The translations under genes and the position numbers were made by a program. From positions 124,001 to 188,000 of the forward strand of contig NZ_JAHVJA010000003.1 in the NCBI RefSeq assembly GCF_019801465.1: DNA of 64,000 nucleotides, read 5' to 3'. Below are positions 28,001 to 37,862 of the stretch, in pieces. The notes beneath the pieces are model-generated. The model searched no databases. It was not told the DNA's origin and saw only the letters and a list, made by a program, of their open reading frames with translations. Origin of the DNA: Leisingera daeponensis (GTDB taxonomy: Bacteria > Pseudomonadota > Alphaproteobacteria > Rhodobacterales > Rhodobacteraceae). How positions within the stretch are numbered: the stretch's first letter is position 1; the number at the start of each line of letters is the position of its first letter.

Positions 28001-28811
28001 GTTTCTCTCCGTCAGTGATCCGCTCTGGGCAGGAATAAAGGTCAAAGCCGCCGCCGCGGGCAAAGGCGGCGAGTGTCAGGTTGGCGCCTCGGGCCAGACG
28101 CAAGGCATGGGCGGTGGGAGCCGAGACAGCAACCAGGCTGCGGGCGCCGGCCACAACGGTCTTTTGAACCATTTCGACCGAAACCCGGCTGGTCAGCACA
28201 AAGGCGCCTGACGCCGGATCCTTCCCGGCGCGGGCCAGCGCCCCGATCAGCTTGTCCAGGGCATTATGGCGCCCGACGTCCTCCCGTGCCAGGACAATAC
28301 CCTGTCCCGGCAGCAGGAATCCCGCCGCGTGGGTGGCGCGGGTCTGGTCGTGCAGAGGCTGGTGGCCGCGCAGATCGTCCGCGGCGCGGGCGATTTCGGC
28401 CGCCGAGAATTCCGGGCCGCCCAGGGGCAGCACCGGCAGCGGGCGCAGGGCCTGGTCCAGGCTGTCGATGCCGCAGAGCCCGCATCCCACCGGCCCCATC
28501 ATCGCCCGGCGGCGCGCCTTCAGATCCGCGGCGCGTTCCGGCGGCAGCCAGAACCGGGCCTCGATACCGCCGCCATGCTCGGCGGTTTCAAGGTCACAGA
28601 TTTCACCGGGATGCCGGACGTAGCCCTCGCTGAGGGCGAAGCCGATGGCGAAATCCTCAATGTCCTGCGGTGTTGCCATCATCACGCCTTGGGTGCTGCC
28701 GTCGAAGACCATCGCAACCGGCAGTTCCTCCGGCAGGCTGCGCAGCACGGGGCGCTGCCCGTCGCGATGAACGGACAGGCCCGGCAGGCTTTGGGCTGAG
28801 CAGAGCGCCAT
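27990..28811 (-). CDS. fdhD: Formate dehydrogenase accessory sulfurtransferase FdhD
   Basis: 273 aa. FdhD (FdsC) transfers sulfur from a cysteine desulfurase to the bis-MGD cofactor before insertion in the catalytic subunit. The catalytic pair is C110-x-x-C113 in GPVGCGLCGIDSL. Other marks are EELPVAMVFDGSTQGVMMATPQDIEDFAIGFALSEG and LAREDVGRHNALDKLIGA. Lies between fdsA (3 bp gap) and fdsD (overlap), as in the fdsGBACD operons of Cupriavidus and Rhodobacter. Confidence 0.95.
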   Translation of the reverse strand: MALCSAQSLPGLSVHRDGQRPVLRSLPEELPVAMVFDGSTQGVMMATPQDIEDFAIGFALSEGYVRHPGEICDLETAEHGGGIEARFWLPPERAADLKARRRAMMGPVGCGLCGIDSLDQALRPLPVLPLGGPEFSAAEIARAADDLRGHQPLHDQTRATHAAGFLLPGQGIVLAREDVGRHNALDKLIGALARAGKDPASGAFVLTSRVSVEMVQKTVVAGARSLVAVSAPTAHALRLARGANLTLAAFARGGGFDLYSCPERITDGEKHVA

Positions 28812-28814
28812 CGG

Positions 28815-31712
28815 TTACTCCGCCGCTGGAAGAATGCGGCGGGAGCGCTGGGCCTGGGAGGCATAGTCTTCCTGCCATTCCGTGGGGCCGTTCGACAGGC
28901 TCACCTGCACGGCTGTCACCTTGTACTCCGGGCAATTGGTGGCCCAGTCCGAGAAATCGGTTGTGATGACATTGGCCTGCGTGTCCGGGTGGTGGAATGT
29001 GGTGTAGACCACACCAGGGCTCACCCTGTCGGTCAGCTCGGCCCGCAAGGTGGTTTCGCCTGAACGCGAGGCCAGCTTGATCCAGTCGCCCTGTTTCACC
29101 CCGCGGACCTCGGCGTCATGGGGGTGGATCTCCAGAAGATCCTGGTCATGCCAGACCACGTTCCCAGTGCGCCGCGTCTGGGCACCCACGTTGTACTGGC
29201 TGAGGATTCGGCCCGTTGTCAGAAGCAGCGGGAAACGCGGCCCTGTCTTTTCGTCCGTCGCCACATATTCGGTGACGATGAAGCGCCCCTTGCCGCGCAC
29301 GAAGCCGTCCACATGCATTAGCGGCGTGCCGCCGGGGTGAGCCTCGTTGCAGGGCCACTGGACCGATCCCTTTTCCTCCAGGAGCGTGTAGTCGACGCCG
29401 GCGAAGGAGGGGGTGGTTGCAGCGATCTCGTCCATGATCTGAGACGGGTGGGTATAGGTCCAGCCAGCCCCCATCGCGTTGGCCAGCAACTGGGTCACCT
29501 CCCAGTCGGCGTAACCGTTCATCGGTGCCATCACCCTGCGCACGCGGTTGATGCGGCGTTCTGCGTTGGTGAAGGTGCCGTCCTTTTCCAGGAAGGTGGA
29601 GCCGGGCAGGAACACATGCGCGTAGTTGGCGGTTTCGTTCAGGAACAGGTCATGGACGATAACGCATTCCATGGCTGCAAGGCCGGCTGCAACGTGTTTG
29701 GTGTCCGGGTCTGACTGCAGGATGTCTTCGCCCTGGCAGTAAAGCCCCTTGAAGCTGCCGTCGACTGCCGCGTCCAGCATGTTGGGAATGCGCAGTCCTG
29801 GCTCCGGGTCGATTTCGACACCCCATGCCTGTTCGAAGACCGCGCGCACCTCGGGCAGTTTCACATGCCGGTAACCCGGAAGCTCATGCGGGAAAGAGCC
29901 CATGTCGCAGGAGCCCTGCACGTTGTTCTGGCCGCGCAGCGGGTTCACGCCCACGCCTTTGCGGCCGATGTTGCCGGTCAGCATCGCAAGGTTGGCGATG
30001 CCCATCACCGTAGTCGAACCCTGGCTGTGCTCGGTCACGCCGAGGCCATAGTAAATCGCCCCGTTGCCGCCAGTGGCAAACAGCCGGGCTGCGGCGCGCA
30101 GTTCTGCGGCCGGCACGCCGGTCAGCAGTTCGGTTGCTTCCGGGCTGTGGCGCGGGGCGGAGGCAAACTCGGCATAGACCTGAAACTCTTCCCAGTCGCA
30201 GCGGGTGCGGATGAACGCCTCATCCATCAGCCCTTCGGTCACGATCACATGCGCCAGTGCAGTGACCACGGCAACATTGGTGCCGGGACGCAGTGCAAGG
30301 TGGTGCGCTGCCTGGATATGCGGCGATTTCACCAGGTTGGTGCGGCGGGGGTCGATCACGATCAGCTCGGCCCCGTCCCGCAGCCGTTTTTTCAGGCGGC
30401 TGGCGAAGACCGGGTGGCCGTCGGTCGGGTTGGCGCCGATCACGATCACCACGTCGGTATGCTCGACCGAGTCGAAATCCTGGGTGCCGGCCGAGGTGCC
30501 GAAGGTCTGGCCCAGCCCATAACCGGTGGGGGAGTGGCAGACACGGGCGCAGGTGTCGGTGTTGTTGTTGCCGAACACACCGCGGGCAAGTTTCTGCACC
30601 AGGAAGGTTTCCTCGTTGGTGCAGCGGCTGGAGGTGATCACGCCAATCGACTTCTTGCCGTACTTCTCCTGCAGGCCGCGCATCCGGCTGGCGGCGAAGC
30701 CAAGAGCTTCCTCCCAGGAGACCTCGCGCCACGGCTCGTCAATGCTGTCGCGGATCATCGGGTTCAGGATGCGGTCCTTGTGCTTGGCATAGCCGTAGGC
30801 GAAGCGCCCCTTGACGCAGGAGTGGCCGCGGTTTGCCTTGCCGTGCTTGTAAGGCACCATCCGGACCAGCTCATCGCCGTTCAGCTCCGCCTTGAAGGAA
30901 CAGCCGACGCCGCAATAGGCACAGGTGGTGATGACGGAGCGTTCCGGCGTGCCCAGCTCGATCACCGATTTCTCCTGCAGGGTCGCGGTCGGGCAGGCCT
31001 GCACGCAGGCGCCGCAGCTGACGCAGTCGGAGGACAGGAAATCATCCGCCGCGGTGCCTGCGCTGACACGGCTGTCAAATCCGCGGCCCGCGATGGTCAG
31101 AGCGAAGGTGCCCTGCACCTCCTCGCACGCCCGCACGCAGCGGTTGCAGACGATGCATTTTGAAGGATCGTAGGTGAAGTAGGGATTACTGTCGTCCTTG
31201 GGAACGTACTGCGGATTAGCTTCGCCGTTCTGCCGTGCTTCGAAGTGGTTGGACATGCCGCCGTCCGCCGGTGCCTGATACCGCACATCGCGCAGGCCGG
31301 TGGCACCGGCCATGTCCTGAAGCTCGCAATCGCCGTTGGCAGCACAGGTCAGGCAATCGAGCGGGTGGTCGGAGATGTAAAGCTCCATCACCCCCTTGCG
31401 GATCTTCTTCACCTTCTCCGACTGGGTCCGCACCACCATCCCCGGCGCCACAGGCGTGGTGCAGGAGGCGGGCGTGCCGCGGCGGCCTTCGATCTCGACC
31501 ACGCAGAGGCGGCAGGACCCGAAGGCCTCCAGGCTGTCGGTGGCGCAAAGCTTGGGGATCTGGAAGCCGGCTTCGGCCGCGGCCCGCATGACCGAGGTGC
31601 CCTCCGGCACGGTGATGTCAAAGCCGTCGATGGTCAGGGTTACCGGGGCGCCCTCGCGAGCAGGCGTGCCCATGTCGCGGTCGTTGTCCCGCGGGATAAT
31701 CAGGTCTTTCAT
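28815..31712 (-). CDS. fdsA: NAD-dependent formate dehydrogenase alpha (molybdenum) subunit
   Basis: 965 aa. N-terminal [2Fe-2S] ferredoxin-like domain (C56, C67, C70, C84), a His-Cys-type cluster (HPLDCLTCAANGDCELQ), two [4Fe-4S] clusters (about 186-240: CIVCNRCVRAC and CVSCGACVQAC), the CAYCGVGC cluster near 264, then the bis-MGD oxidoreductase domain. The Mo ligand is a Cys (C392 in ARVCHSPTGYG), not selenocysteine. It oxidises formate to CO2 and sends electrons through FdsB to NAD in the cytosol. ATG 31712 overlaps the fdsB stop by 4 bp. A 71-residue upstream extension has no homology. Confidence 0.97.
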   Translation of the reverse strand: MKDLIIPRDNDRDMGTPAREGAPVTLTIDGFDITVPEGTSVMRAAAEAGFQIPKLCATDSLEAFGSCRLCVVEIEGRRGTPASCTTPVAPGMVVRTQSEKVKKIRKGVMELYISDHPLDCLTCAANGDCELQDMAGATGLRDVRYQAPADGGMSNHFEARQNGEANPQYVPKDDSNPYFTYDPSKCIVCNRCVRACEEVQGTFALTIAGRGFDSRVSAGTAADDFLSSDCVSCGACVQACPTATLQEKSVIELGTPERSVITTCAYCGVGCSFKAELNGDELVRMVPYKHGKANRGHSCVKGRFAYGYAKHKDRILNPMIRDSIDEPWREVSWEEALGFAASRMRGLQEKYGKKSIGVITSSRCTNEETFLVQKLARGVFGNNNTDTCARVCHSPTGYGLGQTFGTSAGTQDFDSVEHTDVVIVIGANPTDGHPVFASRLKKRLRDGAELIVIDPRRTNLVKSPHIQAAHHLALRPGTNVAVVTALAHVIVTEGLMDEAFIRTRCDWEEFQVYAEFASAPRHSPEATELLTGVPAAELRAAARLFATGGNGAIYYGLGVTEHSQGSTTVMGIANLAMLTGNIGRKGVGVNPLRGQNNVQGSCDMGSFPHELPGYRHVKLPEVRAVFEQAWGVEIDPEPGLRIPNMLDAAVDGSFKGLYCQGEDILQSDPDTKHVAAGLAAMECVIVHDLFLNETANYAHVFLPGSTFLEKDGTFTNAERRINRVRRVMAPMNGYADWEVTQLLANAMGAGWTYTHPSQIMDEIAATTPSFAGVDYTLLEEKGSVQWPCNEAHPGGTPLMHVDGFVRGKGRFIVTEYVATDEKTGPRFPLLLTTGRILSQYNVGAQTRRTGNVVWHDQDLLEIHPHDAEVRGVKQGDWIKLASRSGETTLRAELTDRVSPGVVYTTFHHPDTQANVITTDFSDWATNCPEYKVTAVQVSLSNGPTEWQEDYASQAQRSRRILPAAE

Positions 31713-33226
31713 TCTGCGGCCTCCTTTGCGGTGGCGAAATCGTCGGGGAAATGGGTAAGAGCGGACATCACCGGATACGGGGTGAAACCGCCCAGAGCGC
31801 AAAGCGAGCCGTCCGTCATCGTCTCGCAGAGATCGGTCAGAAGCGGGACCGCAGCGGGATCGCCTGCGGCAATACGGTCGATGGTTTCCACGCCGCGCAC
31901 CGCGCCGATCCGGCAGGGGGTGCATTTGCCGCAGCTTTCGACGGCGCAGAATTCCATCGCGAACCGTGCCATCTGCAACATGTCTGCGCTGTCGTCGAAT
32001 ACCACGATGCCGGCATGACCGATCAGCCCGCCTGCACCGTCGAATTCCTCGTAGCCGAAGGGAGTCTCGAATTTGCCGCAGGGCATGTAGGCGCCCAACG
32101 GCCCGCCGACCTGCACCGCCTTGACCGGGCGGCCCGAGGCAGTCCCCCCGGCAATGTCCAGCACCAGTTCGCCCAGAGGCATGCCGAAGGCCGTTTCGAA
32201 CAGCCCGCCGTATTTCACGTTGCCTGCAATCTGGACCGGAATGGTGCCGCGCGACCGGCCAAGGCCGAAATCGGCGTAATGATCTGCGCCTTTCTCAAGG
32301 ATCACCGGCACAGTGGCGAGGCTGATCACGTTGTTGACCACCGTGGGGCGGCCCCTGAATCCCTCCAGTGCCGGCAGCGGCGGCTTGGCGCGGACCACGC
32401 CGCGCTTGCCTTCGAGGCTGTTCAGCAGCGAAGTTTCCTCGCCGCAAACGTAAGCGCCGGCGCCAGTGCGGATTTCCATGTCGAACGACCGGCCCGACGC
32501 CAGAATGCCGGCGCCGAGAATGCCATTGGCGCGGGCGATGCGCACCGCCTCCTGCATCACGCGGATGGCATCGGGGTACTCAGAGCGCAGGTAGACGTAG
32601 CCCTTGGTCGCGCCGACGGCGAGACCGGCGATCGCCATGCCCTCGATCAGGCAGAAGGGGTCGCCTTCCATGATCATCCGGTCGGCAAAGGTGCCGCTGT
32701 CGCCCTCGTCCGCGTTGCAGACAATGTATTTCTGATCCGCTTGGGCCTGCAGAACCGTGTTCCACTTGATGCCGGTGGGGAAGCCGGCACCGCCGCGCCC
32801 GCGCAAGCCGGACCGGGTCACCTCTTCGACGATCTCCGCGCCGCTCATGGCGGCTGCCCGGCGCAGGCCGGCAAGCCCGCCGTTTGCTTCGTAGTCGCTC
32901 AGGCTCAGGGGATCTGTCACGCCGCAGCGGGCAAAGGTGAGCCGCGTCTGCCTGGCGAAGAACGGGATGTTTTCAACCGGACCGAGACTGTCCAGCGTGC
33001 CGTCCAGCAGCGCAGGCACATCGGCAGCTGTGACCGGGCCATAGCCCTCGCGGCCTGCGCCACGGTCGATCTCGACCAGGGGTTCCAGCCAGATCATGCC
33101 GCGGGTGCCGTTGCGGATCAGGTCGATGTCCAATCCGCGGCTGGCGGCCTCGGCGGCGATTGCCGCGGCCACTTCATCGGCGCCAAGCGCCTTGGCGGCG
33201 CTGTCCATGGGAACGTAGATCTTCAT
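31709..33226 (-). CDS. fdsB: NAD-dependent formate dehydrogenase beta (flavin) subunit
   Basis: 505 aa, NuoF-like with an extra N-terminal domain of about 110 residues as in other FdsB proteins. FMN/NADH site: GRGGAGFPTGIKW and NADEGDSGTFADR. The [4Fe-4S] ligands lie in ESCGKCTPCRIG. It passes electrons from FdsA iron-sulfur centres to NAD. Overlaps both neighbours by 4 bp (ATGA), giving tight coupling with fdsG and fdsA. Confidence 0.97.
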   Translation of the reverse strand: MKIYVPMDSAAKALGADEVAAAIAAEAASRGLDIDLIRNGTRGMIWLEPLVEIDRGAGREGYGPVTAADVPALLDGTLDSLGPVENIPFFARQTRLTFARCGVTDPLSLSDYEANGGLAGLRRAAAMSGAEIVEEVTRSGLRGRGGAGFPTGIKWNTVLQAQADQKYIVCNADEGDSGTFADRMIMEGDPFCLIEGMAIAGLAVGATKGYVYLRSEYPDAIRVMQEAVRIARANGILGAGILASGRSFDMEIRTGAGAYVCGEETSLLNSLEGKRGVVRAKPPLPALEGFRGRPTVVNNVISLATVPVILEKGADHYADFGLGRSRGTIPVQIAGNVKYGGLFETAFGMPLGELVLDIAGGTASGRPVKAVQVGGPLGAYMPCGKFETPFGYEEFDGAGGLIGHAGIVVFDDSADMLQMARFAMEFCAVESCGKCTPCRIGAVRGVETIDRIAAGDPAAVPLLTDLCETMTDGSLCALGGFTPYPVMSALTHFPDDFATAKEAAE

Positions 33227-33699
33227 GCCCCGGCCTCCGCCAGCAGTTTCTCCATGCGGGTTTCATCGACGCGGCCCAGAACCTTGCCGTCGACCATCGC
33301 GGCGGGGCCGCAGGCGCACAGGCCCAGGCAATAGACCGGCTCGATGGTGACAGCGCCGTTGCGGGTTGTGCCGTGCCACTCCACGCCCAGCCGGGCGAGC
33401 GCGGCCTCAGCCAGGGGGGTGGCCCCCATTGCCTGGCAGGCCTCGGCGCGGCAGATTTTCACCACATGGCGGCCTGCAGGCACCTCGCGGAAGTCATGGT
33501 AGAAGCTGATCACACCGTGCACTTCGGCCCGGGAAATGTTCAGAGCGTCCGCAATCAGCGGGGTCGCGGCCTCGGGAATGTGGCCGTAAACCTCCTGCAG
33601 CGCATAGAGGATCGGCAGCAGCGCCCCCTCCAGCTGCAGGTGTTCAGAAATGATGTTGCGCATGTCCGTTTCGGACGGCGCTGGCGTTCGTGGTTGCAT
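33223..33699 (-). CDS. fdsG: NAD-dependent formate dehydrogenase gamma subunit
   Basis: 158 aa, NuoE-like thioredoxin fold with a [2Fe-2S] centre. Ligands are the Cys of KICRAEACQAMG and of YCLGLCACGPAAMVDG. Early HIPEAATPLIADALNISRAEVHGVISFYHDF is the typical NuoE/FdsG segment. First gene of the fds operon. The ATG has GGAGG 7 nt upstream. Confidence 0.96.
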   Translation of the reverse strand: MQPRTPAPSETDMRNIISEHLQLEGALLPILYALQEVYGHIPEAATPLIADALNISRAEVHGVISFYHDFREVPAGRHVVKICRAEACQAMGATPLAEAALARLGVEWHGTTRNGAVTIEPVYCLGLCACGPAAMVDGKVLGRVDETRMEKLLAEAGA

Positions 33700-33772
33700 A
33701 GCTGGCCTCCGGCAATTTGCCCAAGGAAAACCAGAGCGTGTATAGTCAGATCAATAACGCCGTTTCGTTGAG

Positions 33773-33791
33773 TGATAGAGGCCTTCTATCA
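33773..33791. promoter_or_regulatory. Candidate operator ahead of the fds operon
   Basis: TGATAGA-N5-TCTATCA, perfect 7-bp arms, overlapping the stop codon of the LysR gene and about 75 bp upstream of fdsG. It is a dyad of LysR-box size and could bind the adjacent LysR protein. Confidence 0.45.
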
Positions 33792-34676
33792 GCGGGTCTC
33801 AGACATCCGCCGTGCCTCCGTAAGCAAGGCCTGTAAAACAGGGGTATGGGGCTCTCGGTAAGGGGCCACGAGGCCGACGGTATGGACGGCCTCCACGGCG
33901 CCCATCGGCACGATTTTGAGCGGTTTCCCGACCGCAAGAGAGCGCGCCATGTCGGCCGGCAGCACCGTGAGCCAGCCGCCGTCCTCCACATTTGCGGTCA
34001 GGACGATGGTGGAATTTGATTCGATCCAGGCCTCCGGGCTGACCCCTGCTTCCCGGAAATTCTTGTTGATGATCCGCCTGTTCTGCATGTCAGGCGTCAG
34101 CAGGCACAGTTTCTGGCCGTCGAGTTCCGCCCAGCCCACCGACTTTCGCTGTGCAAAGGGCGAATCGCGGTGGCATACCAGCATGTAATGCTCGCGGTAG
34201 AGCGGCTCTGAGCTGACTTTGCCCATGGGCTCGTTGTCGAGATAGGAAATGCCCGCATCGACAGAGAAATTTTCGATCATCGACAAGATCTCGGCCGAGG
34301 TGCGGGACAGGATCGTGAACCGCACCTTGGGGTGTTTTTCGCTGAACCGCGCGGTCAGCCGGGCGGCCCAGGTCAGCGCGGTCGGGATCACGGCAATCCG
34401 CAGCTGGCCGGTCAGGCCATGGCGTGTGAACCGCATCTCCTCTTTCAGCTGCCGCGTGTCGCCGACGATCTTTCTGGCCCAGTTCAGCGCGCTTTGCCCT
34501 TCCGGCGTCAGCCCGCCATAGCGCGACCCGCGGAAAATAAGCCGCACGCCAAGCTGGTCCTCCAACTGTTTGACGCCCGCAGACAGCGTTGGCTGGGTAA
34601 TGCCGAGGGCTGCGGCTGCGCGCCCGAAATGCTCTTCCCTGGCGACCGCGATGAACATCTCAAGTTTGTCGAGCAT
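33789..34676 (-). CDS. LysR-family regulator next to fds operon (FdsR-like)
   Basis: 295 aa. N-terminal LysR HTH (FIAVAREEHFGRAAAALGITQPTLSAGVKQLEDQLGVRLIFRG) and a C-terminal effector domain from about residue 92. LysR genes near fds operons control formate dehydrogenase in other bacteria, but there they are usually divergent. Here the gene reads in the same direction, 89 bp ahead of fdsG, so read-through is possible. The effector could be formate or a related acid; this is inference from position. Confidence 0.88.
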   Translation of the reverse strand: MLDKLEMFIAVAREEHFGRAAAALGITQPTLSAGVKQLEDQLGVRLIFRGSRYGGLTPEGQSALNWARKIVGDTRQLKEEMRFTRHGLTGQLRIAVIPTALTWAARLTARFSEKHPKVRFTILSRTSAEILSMIENFSVDAGISYLDNEPMGKVSSEPLYREHYMLVCHRDSPFAQRKSVGWAELDGQKLCLLTPDMQNRRIINKNFREAGVSPEAWIESNSTIVLTANVEDGGWLTVLPADMARSLAVGKPLKIVPMGAVEAVHTVGLVAPYREPHTPVLQALLTEARRMSETR

Positions 34677-35176
34677 GATGGAAATTCACTATCAAAGTTG
34701 TATGTTTTGGCATGGCTACCGCAATGATTGCGTCTTGGCACCACTGGAAACCGGCTTGGGCACCTGCTTTTGCGGCGCTGGCAGATTAAGACCTGCAGAG
34801 GGGAATAGCCCTTTGCAGGCCGTTCACGAGTATCTGGAGTTTCCGTCACTTGCGTGCGGGCAGGTACCAAACTGCTCCGCAACAGGGGCTTGCGCGGGCT
34901 GACGCAGGGCGGAGCGGATTCGTTGTTCAGCGCCGGAGGAGGAGCGGGGGCTGTTGCCTTGTCTGTGTTCTGTCTCCTGCGGGCCTTGATCTCCTTTGCC
35001 AGCCGGAGTTACAGGCGCAGGCGCGGCAATAAGCGGTTAAGCCTCTGAACTGGGTGAGATATTCCTGCAGCGCATGGCCCCGATGTGCATCCTGCATACC
35101 CTATGCGATATCGGCATTTCACAGTTCCGGTCCCGCGGGATAGCGTTTGCCGCATAATCACAGGGGAGTATGCCTA
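34677..35176. other. 500-bp divergent intergenic region
   Basis: Lies between the leftward LysR gene and the rightward ABC importer. No protein-like frame. It must hold both promoters, but I could not pick convincing -35/-10 pairs. Confidence 0.4.
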
Positions 35177-36736
35177 ATGACGAAATTTGTCAGAAGCCTG
35201 GCGGCTGCAGCGGTGGTGGCGATGGCACCGGTTGCCTATGCCGAAACCACCGTGCGCGTTGCCTATGACGCTGACCCGGTCTCGCTGGATCCGCATGAAC
35301 AGCTGTCCGGCGGCACGCTGCAGTTGTCGCACATGGTCTTTGACCCGCTGGTGCGCTGGACCCAGGACCTGCAGTTCGAACCGCGCCTGGCTGAAAGCTG
35401 GGAGCAGATCGACGACACCACCATGCGCTTCAAGCTGCGCAGCGGCGTCACATTCCACAGCGGCAACCCGCTGACCGCAAATGACGTGGACTGGACTTTT
35501 GACCGGCTGAAGCAGAGCGACGACTTCAAAGGTATCTTTGCTCCCTTTACTGATGTCGAAGTCGTCGATGACATGACCTTCGACCTAAAGACCGCGGAGC
35601 CTTATCCGCTGGTCCTGCACACCGCGACCTACATCTTCCCGATGGACAGCGCGTTTTACACCGGCACCACGGATGACGGCAAAGACAAGGCCGAAGTGGT
35701 CAAGCACGGCAACAGCTTTGCGTCCCGGAACGTTTCCGGCACCGGTCCGTTTGTGGTCTCCGAGCGTGAGCAGGGCGTGCGCGTCGTGTTCGACCGTTTC
35801 GACGGCTACTGGGATGCCGATGCAGGCAATGTCGACAAGATCGTGCTGACCCCGATCAAGGAAGACCCGACCCGTGTGGCAGCGCTGCTGTCGGGCGACG
35901 TGGACTTCATCGCGCCGGTTCCGCCGACCGATCTTAAGCGCGTGGAAGAGGCCGAGGGCGTTGACCTGATCACCATGCCCGGCACCCGCATCATCACCTT
36001 CCAGATGAACCAGAACCGCGTTGAAGCCTTCAAGGACGCCCGCGTCCGCAAGGCAATCGACTATGCCGTGAACAACGCCGGGATCGTTGACCGCATCATG
36101 CGCGGCTTCGGCACCGTGGGCGCGCAGGCAAGCCCGGCAGGCTACCTGGGCTACGACGAGGCCCTGGCGCCGCGTTTCGACCTGGAGAAAGCCAAGGCGC
36201 TGATGGCTGAGGCAGGCTATGCTGACGGCTTCTCGATCACCATGATGGCGCCGAACAACCGCTATGTGAACGACGACAAGATCGCTCAGGCGGTGGCCTC
36301 GATGCTGGCGCAGATCAACATCAAGGTCGACCTGCAGACCATGCCCAAGGCGCAGTACTGGCCGGCCTTTGACGAGCGCGCAGCGGACATGATGATGATC
36401 GGCTGGCACGCGGACACCGAAGACTCCGCCAACTTCCACCAGTTCCTGACGGCCTGCCCGAACCCGGAAAACGGCAACGGCCAGTACAACTCGGGCAATT
36501 ACTGCAACGAGGAAGCCGATGCGCTGATGGATGCCGCCAACGCGGAAACCGATCCGGACAAGCGTGCGGAACTGCTGCAGAAGCTGGAAGGCATCCTGTA
36601 CGAAGAAGCGGCCTTCATCCCGCTGCACTGGCAGAACCTGGCATGGGGTTCCAAGTCCGGCATGAACGCTGCAGAGATCGTGAATGCGCTGAACTTCCCC
36701 TACTTTGGCGATCTGGTCGTCGAGACCGGCAGCTAA
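35177..36736 (+). CDS. Peptide-type ABC transporter substrate-binding protein
   Basis: 519 aa, SBP family 5 (DppA/OppA-like). Signal peptide MTKFVRSLAAAAVVAMAPVAYA. Family signature PRLAESWEQIDDTTMRFKLRSGVTFHSGNPLTANDVDWTF. C-terminal LEGILYEEAAFIPLHWQNLAWG. These lipid-free periplasmic proteins bind di/oligopeptides, opines, or glycosides; the ligand is not predictable. ATG 35177 follows AGGGGAG. First gene of a five-gene importer operon, with a stable hairpin after it that would favour excess SBP. Confidence 0.93.
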   Translation: MTKFVRSLAAAAVVAMAPVAYAETTVRVAYDADPVSLDPHEQLSGGTLQLSHMVFDPLVRWTQDLQFEPRLAESWEQIDDTTMRFKLRSGVTFHSGNPLTANDVDWTFDRLKQSDDFKGIFAPFTDVEVVDDMTFDLKTAEPYPLVLHTATYIFPMDSAFYTGTTDDGKDKAEVVKHGNSFASRNVSGTGPFVVSEREQGVRVVFDRFDGYWDADAGNVDKIVLTPIKEDPTRVAALLSGDVDFIAPVPPTDLKRVEEAEGVDLITMPGTRIITFQMNQNRVEAFKDARVRKAIDYAVNNAGIVDRIMRGFGTVGAQASPAGYLGYDEALAPRFDLEKAKALMAEAGYADGFSITMMAPNNRYVNDDKIAQAVASMLAQINIKVDLQTMPKAQYWPAFDERAADMMMIGWHADTEDSANFHQFLTACPNPENGNGQYNSGNYCNEEADALMDAANAETDPDKRAELLQKLEGILYEEAAFIPLHWQNLAWGSKSGMNAAEIVNALNFPYFGDLVVETGS

Positions 36737-36755
36737 CCCGGATCTACAAAACACA

Positions 36756-36781
36756 CCGGGGCGGCGCATCTGCCGCCCCGG
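36756..36781 (+). other. Stable hairpin between the SBP and permease genes
   Basis: CCGGGGCGGC-N6-GCCGCCCCGG, perfect 10-bp stem with no T-tract. Such stems after SBP genes protect the upstream mRNA or attenuate downstream expression, giving more binding protein than permease. Confidence 0.7.
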
Positions 36782-36881
36782 CCACCCAGCCAGAAGAACT
36801 GCAGCCACCGGGCTGCGCGTGCGGGAGCTGTGCCAGATGGCGCATCCTGCGTGCTGAACAAATTCTACAAAGGTCAGGAAG

Positions 36882-37862
36882 ATGTTTGCCTATCTCGCCA
36901 AGCGAGTGATCCAGGCGATTGCCGTGATGTTCGTCATCTCGCTGATCGCCTTTGCCATCCAGGGCAACCTGGGCGACCCGCTGCGCGAGCTGGTCGGCCA
37001 GTCCGTCTCGGAGGAAGTGCGCCAGCAACTGCGCGATGAGCTGGGGCTGAATGACAGCTTCGTGACCCAATACCTGCGGTTTGCAGGCAATGCCCTGCAG
37101 GGCGATCTGGGCACATCTTACTTCTTCAAGGAACCGGCGCTGGACGTCATCCTGAAGAAGCTGCCGGCGACGCTGGAACTGGTGTTCGGCGCGACGCTGA
37201 TCATTATCGGTTTCTCGGTGCCGCTGGGGGTTTATACCGCGATCAAGCCGGACAGCATTCTGAGCCGTATCATCATGGGCCTGTCGATTGTCGGCATTTC
37301 GATCCCGGTGTTTCTGACCGCGATCCTGATGATCTTTGTATTCTCTGTGGAATACGGCTGGTTCCCCTCTTACGGGCGCGGCGACACCGTGCATGTCTGG
37401 GGCTACTGGCAGACCAACTTTGCCACCGCAGACGGCTGGATGCACATCATCCTGCCCTCGATCGCGCTGGCCTCGATCATGCTGCCGCTGTTTGTCCGCC
37501 TGATCCGCGCCGAGATGATGGAAGTGCTGCAGTCGGAATACGTGAAATACGCCAAGGCCAAGGGTATCAACCCGTGGCGGATCTACTTTGTGCATGCGCT
37601 GAAGAACACGCTGCTGCCGGTGATCACGGTAGGCGGGGTGCAGATCGGCACTATGGTGGCCTATACTATCCTGACCGAGACAGTGTTCCAGTGGCCGGGC
37701 ATGGGCTTCATGTTCCTTGAGGCGGTGAACCGCGTCGATACCCCGCTGATCGTAGCCTACCTGATTGTTGTCGGCTTCATCTTCGTGGTCACCAACACCA
37801 TTGTCGATCTGATCTATGGCCTGGTGAACCCGACCGTGAACATTGCGAGGATGGGCGCATGA
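36882..37862 (+). CDS. Peptide-type ABC transporter permease, DppB-like
   Basis: 326 aa, six helices. N-terminal AKRVIQAIAVMFVISLIAFAI and the conserved permease loop EYVKYAKAKGINPWRIYFVHALKNTLLPVITV (EAA motif contacting the ATPase). The C-terminus has TETVFQWPGMGFMFLEAVNRVDTPLIVAYL. Its stop overlaps the start of the second permease by 4 bp. Confidence 0.94.
   Translation: MFAYLAKRVIQAIAVMFVISLIAFAIQGNLGDPLRELVGQSVSEEVRQQLRDELGLNDSFVTQYLRFAGNALQGDLGTSYFFKEPALDVILKKLPATLELVFGATLIIIGFSVPLGVYTAIKPDSILSRIIMGLSIVGISIPVFLTAILMIFVFSVEYGWFPSYGRGDTVHVWGYWQTNFATADGWMHIILPSIALASIMLPLFVRLIRAEMMEVLQSEYVKYAKAKGINPWRIYFVHALKNTLLPVITVGGVQIGTMVAYTILTETVFQWPGMGFMFLEAVNRVDTPLIVAYLIVVGFIFVVTNTIVDLIYGLVNPTVNIARMGA

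Noticed and set aside
28815-31712. Selenocysteine-type formate dehydrogenase
   Set aside because: The Mo ligand codon is Cys (C392). There is no in-frame TGA.
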